Shown piece after piece: positions 1-5,600 of a DNA stretch of 9,531 nucleotides. Below the pieces are notes generated by a model, which saw nothing but the letters and a program-made list of their open reading frames with translations, ran no database searches and was not told the origin of the DNA. The DNA is from UBA4655 sp044337015 (GTDB taxonomy: Bacteria; Planctomycetota; Planctomycetia; Pirellulales; UBA1268), in NCBI GenBank assembly GCA_044337015.1, contig JBIIOJ010000110.1, positions 1-9,531 on the forward strand. The letters are read 5' to 3'. Made by a program: the position numbers and the translations under genes. How positions within the stretch are numbered: the stretch's first letter is position 1; every line of letters starts with the position of its first letter.

Positions 1-110
1 CGACCGGCCAGGTGACCCAGTTCGTGATCGTGCCCGAGCCGGCATCGCTCGCCATGGCAGGCATCGGCATCGCCACCGCGGCCTACGTCCTCCGCCGCCA
101 GCGCAAGTAG
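1..110 (+). CDS. PEP-CTERM sorting-domain protein, C-terminal end only
   Basis: Only the last 35 codons are in the window; the reading frame starts at base 3 and ends with TAG at 108-110. They show the classic PEP-CTERM tail: a VPEP motif (bases 30-41), a short hydrophobic helix rich in Ala, Gly and Ile, then a basic end with RRQRK. By family knowledge such tails direct exported proteins to an exosortase-type system, which processes or anchors them at the cell surface. The body of the protein lies outside the window, so its function cannot be told. The next gene starts 13 bases downstream on the same strand, so the two may be co-transcribed. Confidence in the tail type is high. Confidence 0.85.
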   Translation, partial: TGQVTQFVIVPEPASLAMAGIGIATAAYVLRRQRK

Positions 111-123
111 GCCGCCGACAGCC

Positions 124-662
124 ATGAGCATTCATGTGGTGCGTGATCGGTATGGGCTGCTCGTGGGTCTGCTGGCCCTGGGACTGCTCGCAAACACCGA
201 GGCTGCGGACAGGACGACGCAACCGTTCCCGGGCGTTCGGTACGTCCACCGGCATGTCTCGACCCCGCGCGAGATCGACATGCACGTCGTCATCGTCGAC
301 CTGAAGCAGCCGGGCGTGACGATGAAGACGAGCGGGCCCAACGGCGACCGTCCGGGCGAATGCGACCTGGAGACGACACGGGCCTTCGTCGAACGCGGCG
401 GAGCGCAGATCGGCATCGACAACACCGTGACCATCGACTGATCCTCTTCGTCTCGGATGGACGTCAGCCGGAGTTCAGCGCCGGCATGACCTACCGGGAA
501 GTGGCGCTGGTGCTCGAGGAATTCGGCGCCGTCGATGCGCTGGCCCTCGATGGCGGTGGCTCGGCGAACTTGGTGATGGCCGACGGCCAGGAACGCCCCG
601 TGGCAAACAGCCTCTCCATCACCATCGAAAGGAAAAAGGTGCCGGCCGCCACATCCGAATAA
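124..662 (+). pseudogene. Broken phosphodiester glycosidase (NAGPA family), internal deletion plus frameshift
   Basis: The first part (124-441, 105 codons) opens with a signal peptide (hydrophobic LLVGLLALGLLA, likely cleavage after NTEA). It continues with the start of a NAGPA-type domain: PGVRYVHRHV, DMHVVIVDL, and TTRAFVERGGAQIGI. The second part is in another frame, usable from about base 438 to TAA at 660-662. It carries the C-terminal half of the same domain: LILFVSDGRQ, FSAGMTYREVALVLEEFGA, and the hallmark LALDGGGSANLV. Family members hydrolyse phosphodiester-linked sugars such as GlcNAc-1-phosphodiesters. The middle of the domain, normally following GAQ-IGIN with an N-FF segment, is absent. 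The halves are also out of frame by one base: adding a base at about 438 would read TVTIDLILFVSDGR. The product is therefore probably dead. An assembly or sequencing error could explain the frameshift but hardly the missing middle. Confidence 0.8.
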
Positions 663-663
663 T

Positions 664-702
664 GGGCTAAAGTGCCCAGATTTGGTGGCTGCCACTTTTT
701 TT
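664..702 (+). terminator. Possible weak rho-independent terminator after the broken glycosidase gene
   Basis: Just after the stop at 662 there is a short GC hairpin, GTGG (685-688) with CCAC (692-695) and a 3-base loop, followed at once by seven T residues (696-702). Alternative pairings exist: GGGC 664-667 with GCCC 674-677, and AAAGTG 669-674 with CACTTT 693-698. The stem is short, so this is a weak prediction. Its place between two gene blocks and the T-tract support it. Confidence 0.4.
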
Positions 703-716
703 CACACTTTTTTTCA
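693..716 (+). repeat. Tandem 12-bp repeat of T-tract units
   Basis: The unit CACTTTTTTTCA occurs twice in perfect tandem (693-704 and 705-716). It stands out sharply in an otherwise GC-rich window and lies 16 bases before the earliest possible start of the next gene. It overlaps the T-run of the possible terminator. It could be a simple slippage duplication, a doubled U-tract, or a flexible AT-rich promoter-proximal element; the sequence does not decide. Confidence 0.75.
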
Positions 717-731
717 GCGGAATCGTAGCCC

Positions 732-3296
732 GTGAGGCTAATCAAGACGGCGGGCGGCGGCGATCGGTACCGGCGCCCGCCCGACATCCGGCCCCCTCTA
801 CAGCACGCCATGCCCGCCTCGGATGACGTCGTCGCCCTCCTCGCCGCCCTGCTGTTTTTCTCGGGAGTTTTTCCCGCGACCGCGCAGGTTCCGGGCGAAG
901 TCGCGGCGCTCGTGCAGAAGCATTGCTTCGACTGCCACAGCGGCGAGAAGCCCGAGGCGGGGCTCGATCTGACAAAAGTGAAGTTCGACCTCGCCGACCA
1001 GCGCACTGTTGCGACGTGGGTGCGGGTTCACGACCAGCTCGAGGCCGGCGAGATGCCGCCTCCCGATGCCGATCAGCCGTCGCCCGACGATCGCCGGGCG
1101 GCGGTCGGCTCGCTTCATCAATCACTGCACGCGGCATCGCTGGCGCGGCAAAAGACCGAGGGCCGCGTCGCGCTGCGGCGGATCAATCGGACGCAGCACG
1201 AGAACACGCTCAACGACCTGCTGGGGGTCTCGGTCAAGCTCGGCGACGTGCTGCCGGACGACGGCTCCGTGGCGGGCTTCGACAACGTGAGCGAGGGGCT
1301 CGATGTTTCGTCGTCGCATCTGGTGCGCTATCAGCAGGCCGCCGATCTGGCGCTCGATGCCGCGATTGCCACGCGGCCCCCGAAAAAACTGGCGTTTCGC
1401 CGCACCGGCAAGGAGGCCTTCGAAAATAGCGGCTTACGAAACCTCCGAGACAAATACGCGCGGCTCGATGGCGAACGTGTCAATGTCCACATCGGCCTAC
1501 CGAACCATAATCCGATTCAGTCGCCTGAAGTTCCCACGACGGGCCGCTATCGGCTAAAAATCGTCGCGCAAGCGATCAACACCGGCGATCGCCCGCTGCC
1601 GCTGGAAGTTCGCATTGTGAAAACGGTCCATCAACCTGAGGGGAGGACGTTGGCGACGTTCGATGCGCCGCCTGATCGCCCCGGAGTATTCGAGATCGAA
1701 ACGGTGCTGGACAAGCGCAACGGCATCCGCATCAACGGCTGGCAACTGCCGAACGAAAACACCGTGCGCGACCAACTCAAAGGCCAGCCGCTCAACGAGA
1801 CTTTCACCGGGCCGGGATTCGCGTTCGCGCTGATGGAACTCGAAGGCCCGCTCGGAGAATTTCCGCCGCCGAGCCACAAGCGGCTGTTCGGCGATTTGCC
1901 GCTGACACCAGCGAGCGTCGTGAAAGCCGAACGTGCCGGCCACAAGCCGCCCGAGATTCGCGAGGACCGCAGAGACGACGCGTGGCAGCGGGATCCGCTG
2001 ATTCCCGTCTCGACCGACCCGCAGGCCGACGGCGAGCGATTGCTCCGTGACTTTCTGCCAAGGGCGCTGCGCCGGCCGGTCGATGACGCGACGCTCGCCT
2101 CCTCCATCGCGGTTTTTCAACAGCTTCTGGACGAGGGCGAAGAATTCCACGCGGCCCTGCGCGGCACCTACAAGGCGATCCTTTCGTCGCCGCGTTTCTT
2201 CTACTTCGACGAACGCCCAGGTGCGCTCGATGACCATGCCGTGGCCTCGCGGTTGTCGTACTTCCTCTGGTCCACGCTGCCCGATGACGAACTGACCGCG
2301 GTCGCCGCCCGGGGGGAGCTGCGCAAGCCGGAGGTGCTGCGGGCGCAGGTCGAACGGATGCTCGACGACGATCGAGCGCAACGCTTCATCGAGAATTTCA
2401 CCGGCCAATGGCTCGAACTGCGGAACATCGATGCGACTTCGCCCGACCGGAGGATGTACGGCGAATTCGACGACTTCTTGCTGTGGTCCATGCCATGCGA
2501 GACGCAGCTGTACTTCGGCGAGATGCTGCGGCACGATCGCAGCGTCGCCGAGTTCGTCCATTCCGACTGGACGATGCTCAACTCACGGTTGGCGCAGCAC
2601 TACGGCATCGACGGCGTGTATGGCGGCGAGCTGCGGCGAGTTTCGCTTCCGCCGAACTCCCACCGCGGAGGTGCGCTGACCCATGCCAGCATTCTGAAAG
2701 TGACGGCCAACGGCACGACGACGTCGCCGATCCTGCGCGGCAAATGGGTGCTGGAAAAGATCATCGGCACCCCGCCCGCCCCGCCGCCGCCGAACGTGGG
2801 CGCGATCGAGCCGGACATTCGCGGCTCGACGACGATTCGCCAGCAGTTGGCGAAGCACCAGGCCATCGCCGCGTGTGCCTCGTGCCACAAGCACATCGAC
2901 CCGCCCGGCTTTGCGCTCGAATCGTTCGACGTGATCGGCGGCTGGCGCGAGTTCTATCGCCTGTCGGAGCGTCACAATTCGAAAGGCAGTGTAAAGCTTC
3001 CGAATTATCCCGAGCGGAATGTATGGCGCGGGCCCGACGTGGAAATCGGCGGGACCACGGCGGAAGGTCGCGAGTTCAAGAACATCGACGATTACAAGTC
3101 GCTGCTGCTCGAAGACAAGGAGCAGCTTGCCCGCAACCTCGCGCGGCAACTGCTCGTTTTCGCGACCGGCGCCGACGTGCAGTTTGCGGACCGCGAAGTC
3201 GTGCAGTCCATCGTCGCCCGGACGCGCGAGCGGAATTACGGGCTGCGATCCCTCGTTCATGAAGTCGTGCAGAGCCCAGCGTTTCTCACCAAGTAA
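732..3296 (+). CDS. DUF1587/DUF1595/DUF1592/DUF1588/DUF1585 secreted protein with two haem c motifs
   Basis: Exported multidomain protein typical of Planctomycetes; its reaction is unknown. Residues here count from GTG 732. A signal peptide (VVALLAALLFFSGVFPATAQ) precedes a planctomycete cytochrome-c-like segment with CFDCH at 65-69. DUF1587 follows (about 145-212, RRINRTQHENTLNDLLG), then a beta-rich, possibly carbohydrate-binding-like stretch (about 250-345). DUF1595 comes next (about 433-490, LPRALRRPV), then DUF1592 (about 498-625, ASRLSYFLWSTLPDDEL). DUF1588 (about 638-740) contains the second haem motif, CASCH at 715-719, followed by IDPPGFALESFD. DUF1585 closes the protein (about 781-853). 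Length is normal for the family and nothing looks broken. The start is uncertain: GTG 732 follows an in-frame stop at 726-728, while ATG 810 gives a short signal peptide without the usual basic residues. Neither has a good ribosome binding site. The DUF1552 gene follows 13 bases later, so the two are surely an operon pair. Confidence 0.93.
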   Translation: MRLIKTAGGGDRYRRPPDIRPPLQHAMPASDDVVALLAALLFFSGVFPATAQVPGEVAALVQKHCFDCHSGEKPEAGLDLTKVKFDLADQRTVATWVRVHDQLEAGEMPPPDADQPSPDDRRAAVGSLHQSLHAASLARQKTEGRVALRRINRTQHENTLNDLLGVSVKLGDVLPDDGSVAGFDNVSEGLDVSSSHLVRYQQAADLALDAAIATRPPKKLAFRRTGKEAFENSGLRNLRDKYARLDGERVNVHIGLPNHNPIQSPEVPTTGRYRLKIVAQAINTGDRPLPLEVRIVKTVHQPEGRTLATFDAPPDRPGVFEIETVLDKRNGIRINGWQLPNENTVRDQLKGQPLNETFTGPGFAFALMELEGPLGEFPPPSHKRLFGDLPLTPASVVKAERAGHKPPEIREDRRDDAWQRDPLIPVSTDPQADGERLLRDFLPRALRRPVDDATLASSIAVFQQLLDEGEEFHAALRGTYKAILSSPRFFYFDERPGALDDHAVASRLSYFLWSTLPDDELTAVAARGELRKPEVLRAQVERMLDDDRAQRFIENFTGQWLELRNIDATSPDRRMYGEFDDFLLWSMPCETQLYFGEMLRHDRSVAEFVHSDWTMLNSRLAQHYGIDGVYGGELRRVSLPPNSHRGGALTHASILKVTANGTTTSPILRGKWVLEKIIGTPPAPPPPNVGAIEPDIRGSTTIRQQLAKHQAIAACASCHKHIDPPGFALESFDVIGGWREFYRLSERHNSKGSVKLPNYPERNVWRGPDVEIGGTTAEGREFKNIDDYKSLLLEDKEQLARNLARQLLVFATGADVQFADREVVQSIVARTRERNYGLRSLVHEVVQSPAFLTK

Positions 3297-3302
3297 GGAA
3301 GG
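3297..3302 (+). promoter_or_regulatory. Ribosome binding site of the DUF1552 gene
   Basis: GGAAGG lies directly after the TAA of the upstream gene and 7 bases before ATG 3310. It decides the start of the DUF1552 gene, because the reading frame stays open for nearly 300 bases further upstream inside the previous gene. Confidence 0.75.
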
Positions 3303-3309
3303 CCGGATC

Positions 3310-4566
3310 ATGATTCCCCTGAACACTCGCCTGCTCTCGCGCCGCACGATGCTTCGCGCCGGGGGCGTCACCATCGGCTTGCCGCTGCTCGACGCCATGG
3401 TCCCGCTCGGCCTCGGAGCCGAAGCGAAAGCGGCGAACCTGTCACCGCGGCGCATGGTTCTCATCGGCCGCTACCTGGGCACGCACGCGCCCTTTCTTTT
3501 CCCGGAAAAGGCCGGGCTCGATTACGAATCCACTCGTTACCTGAAGCTGCTCGACGACCATCGCGGTCGATTCACCCTGTTCTCGGGAATCTCACATCCG
3601 GGCCACTATCACCATGGTGCCGATCCAGGGTTGTTCACGGGTGTCGCCGCCGAGGTCCTCTATAAAGACCACCGCAACACGGTTTCGCTCGACATTCTTG
3701 CCGCCGAGCAGGTCGGCCGCGAAACGCGGTTTCCCTGCATCGGGCTCGACAGTGCGCATGCCTACAACCGCAAAGGGGTGCGTGTGCCGAGTTGGGGCAA
3801 CCCCACAGACGTGTTTCGTCAACTCTTCGTCGATGGCACGCCCGACGAAATCGCCCGTGAAGTGCAGCGGCTGAGGCACGGACGAAGCATCCTGGACGGT
3901 GTCCGCCAGCAGGCCCGCGACCTGGCCCGCAACCTGGGCGCAGGCGATCGCGAGCGACTGGACAATCTGCTGACGTCGATTCGCGAGGCCGAGGAACGCC
4001 TCGCGCAGGACGAGACATGGGTCACCAAGCCGAAGCCGAAGGTCGACTATCAGCCGCGCGAAGAAAAGAATTTGATCGAACGGTCACGCCAGTGGTTCGA
4101 CATGATTCATCTCGCGCTGCAAACCGATTCCACGCGGATCATCAACCTGGGCCTCTTTAGTCACGGAGGGGTGAACGTCGGCGGCGTGAACGTGATTCAT
4201 CACGACGCCTCGCATCACGGCCAGGACGCGGCGAAGATCGAGCTGCTCGCGAAGGTCGAAGAGGCGGAGTATCGCGTGTTCAACGAGTTTCTCACGAAGC
4301 TGCAAGGCTCCAGCGAAGGAAATGAATCGCTGCTCGATCGCACGATGGTCTTTCACGGCAACAGCCTCGGAAACGCGTCGGCACACACGTCGGAGAACCT
4401 GCCGATCATTCTCGCCGGAGGCGGCTTCAAGCACGCCGGGCACGTGTTGTACGACCGCTCGAACAACCGCCCGCTCTCGAACCTGTTCGTGCGGATGCTT
4501 CACCAGATGGGCATCGAGGCCGACACGTTCGGCACGAGCACGGGTGTGGTAAGTGACATTGGTTAA
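3310..4566 (+). CDS. DUF1552 (HXXSHH) family protein with Tat-like signal
   Basis: A 418-residue protein starting at ATG 3310 behind GGAAGG. The N-terminus reads SRRTMLRAGGVTIGLPLLDA, a twin-arginine export signal with a short hydrophobic stretch, as usual for this family. Two histidine clusters are visible: HPGHYHH at residues 96-102 and HDASHH at 298-303. The latter matches the motif that gives Pfam PF07586 its HXXSHH name. The C-terminal part holds GNSLGNASAH and LPIILAGGGFKHAGH, both family signatures, and the end (FGTSTGVV) looks complete. The histidines suggest metal binding, which is inference. The family occurs next to DUF1592-type genes across planctomycetes and the partner is directly upstream here. 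The substrate is unknown. I vaguely recall a relation to the alkaline phosphatase/sulfatase fold but cannot confirm it from the sequence. Confidence in family membership is very high. Confidence 0.95.
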   Translation: MIPLNTRLLSRRTMLRAGGVTIGLPLLDAMVPLGLGAEAKAANLSPRRMVLIGRYLGTHAPFLFPEKAGLDYESTRYLKLLDDHRGRFTLFSGISHPGHYHHGADPGLFTGVAAEVLYKDHRNTVSLDILAAEQVGRETRFPCIGLDSAHAYNRKGVRVPSWGNPTDVFRQLFVDGTPDEIAREVQRLRHGRSILDGVRQQARDLARNLGAGDRERLDNLLTSIREAEERLAQDETWVTKPKPKVDYQPREEKNLIERSRQWFDMIHLALQTDSTRIINLGLFSHGGVNVGGVNVIHHDASHHGQDAAKIELLAKVEEAEYRVFNEFLTKLQGSSEGNESLLDRTMVFHGNSLGNASAHTSENLPIILAGGGFKHAGHVLYDRSNNRPLSNLFVRMLHQMGIEADTFGTSTGVVSDIG

Positions 4567-4659
4567 TCTGTCAGGAAGACAACCGGGTCGGCCCAGGCCG
4601 CCCGCGAAGGTCCACGCAGCCGGGCGAGAAGTTGCGGCAGGATGCCGCGACTCAAAAGC

Positions 4660-4664
4660 AGGAG
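4660..4664 (+). promoter_or_regulatory. Ribosome binding site of the FGE-like gene
   Basis: AGGAG sits 5 bases before ATG 4670. It supports this start over the GTG at 4553, which is in frame and overlaps the end of the DUF1552 gene by 14 bases. The 39 codons between the two starts show no signal peptide or domain similarity. Confidence 0.75.
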
Positions 4665-4669
4665 CGGCC

Positions 4670-5494
4670 ATGCGATGGGACGCGTGGATGATCGGAATCG
4701 TGATTGCGTGGGGCTGCGCAGTAGCGTCAGCGGAACCCGGCCCGGAGGTATTTGAAAACTCGATCGGGATGCAACTCAAGCTTCTCCCCGCGGGCACGTT
4801 CACAATGGGCCAGGGTGGAGGCGGCACCGACGAGACGCCCCATCAGGTGACGCTGACGAAGCCCTTCTACATGGGCGTATACGAGGTGACGAACGCCCAA
4901 TGGAAGCAGGTGATGGGGAGTGTGGAGAGCCCTTTCTGGTCGAAGGGGAATGCGCCGGGCAGTTGGCAGGATGACGACCGTCCCGTGGAGAAGGTGATGT
5001 GGAACGCCGCGGTTACGTTTTGCGAAAAGCTCTCGGCTCTTCCCGAAGAACGCAAGGCAGGCCGGGTCTATCGGCTTCCAACGGAGGCGGAGTGGGAATA
5101 TGCGTGCCGAGCCGGAACAAACACCAAATACTCGTTTGGCGATGATGAATCTCAGTTGGGCGAGTATGGCTGGTACGAAGGGAATGCAGGCAGCCAAACC
5201 CATCCGGTCGGTCAGAAGAAGGCCAACGCGTGGGGGTTGTATGACATGCATGGAAACGTGTGGGAGTGGTGCAGCGACTTGTATGGTGTTTATCCCGAGG
5301 GCGCGGCGACGGATCCGCAGGGGTTGTCTAAAGGCGAAGAACGGGTCATGCGGGGCGGCTGCTGGGGCAACACGGCCAAGTATTGCCGGTCGGCGTACCG
5401 CCACGGGTACGCATGGCATTACAGTCACAACTACCTGGGCTTCCGCCTTGCCCTGAGTCCGTCTGAAGTCAAGCCGCCGCAGGCGGATAAGTGA
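4670..5494 (+). CDS. Secreted FGE/SUMF1-like (formylglycine-generating enzyme family) protein
   Basis: A 274-residue protein with a signal peptide (WMIGIVIAWGCAVASA, cleavage before EPGPEV) and one complete FGE-sulfatase (SUMF1, PF03781) domain. Hallmarks are NSIGMQLKLLPAGTFTMG, YMGVYEVTNAQWKQVMG, RPVEKVMWNAAVTFC, RLPTEAEWEYACRAG (residue 135 on), GLYDMHGNVWEWC (189 on), RVMRGGCWGN and NYLGFRLAL (254 on). True FGEs use a cysteine pair in a C-x4-C arrangement to oxidise a sulfatase cysteine to formylglycine. Here the second cysteine is kept (239), but the first position is Asn 234, and a cysteine stands at 231 instead of the usual Ser. Classical FGE activity is therefore doubtful. The domain is widely reused in planctomycetes for other or unknown roles. 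No sulfatase gene is in the window. It lies 103 bases after DUF1552 on the same strand, possibly in the same operon. Its base composition looks less GC-rich than its neighbours (by eye). Confidence 0.93.
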   Translation: MRWDAWMIGIVIAWGCAVASAEPGPEVFENSIGMQLKLLPAGTFTMGQGGGGTDETPHQVTLTKPFYMGVYEVTNAQWKQVMGSVESPFWSKGNAPGSWQDDDRPVEKVMWNAAVTFCEKLSALPEERKAGRVYRLPTEAEWEYACRAGTNTKYSFGDDESQLGEYGWYEGNAGSQTHPVGQKKANAWGLYDMHGNVWEWCSDLYGVYPEGAATDPQGLSKGEERVMRGGCWGNTAKYCRSAYRHGYAWHYSHNYLGFRLALSPSEVKPPQADK

Positions 5495-5555
5495 GCGGAG
5501 CCTTCGCCCGCCTCCTTTGCAAATCGCACATGGGCCGTCCTGTGGTTGTCGGGTT

Positions 5556-5576
5556 CCGCAGAGTGCCACTCTGCGG
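5556..5576. terminator. Perfect inverted repeat between convergent genes, candidate bidirectional terminator or palindromic repeat
   Basis: Arms CCGCAGAGTG (5556-5565) and CACTCTGCGG (5567-5576) are perfect complements around a single C. Four bases (GTTG 5547-5550 and CAAC 5577-5580) could pair outside the stem with one unpaired side. The element lies in the 106-bp gap between the + strand stop (5494) and the - strand stop (5603), the expected place for a shared terminator. There is no T-run on either side, so it would be an atypical terminator. It may instead be one copy of a dispersed palindromic repeat. Confidence 0.5.
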
Positions 5577-5600
5577 CAACAGGGGCATCGCCCGTGGCGG

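Noticed and set aside
1554..2561. Open frame on the - strand (335 codons) inside the DUF1592-type gene
   Set aside because: Antisense shadow of a gene with clear domain matches along its whole length; no domain or ribosome binding site of its own.
2408..3262. Open frame on the + strand in another frame of the DUF1592-type gene
   Set aside because: Its composition is arginine- and alanine-rich out-of-frame translation, and it overlaps the DUF1588/DUF1585 region completely.
3019..3309. Upstream extension of the DUF1552 reading frame
   Set aside because: It lies inside the DUF1592-type gene in a different frame. The Tat-like signal and ribosome binding site place the start at 3310.
2583..3464. 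Open frame on the - strand across the DUF1592/DUF1552 junction
   Set aside because: It overlaps two well-supported genes and has no recognisable family features.
4727..5569. Open frame on the - strand opposite the FGE-like gene
   Set aside because: Antisense to a complete SUMF1-type domain; the translation shows no family motif.
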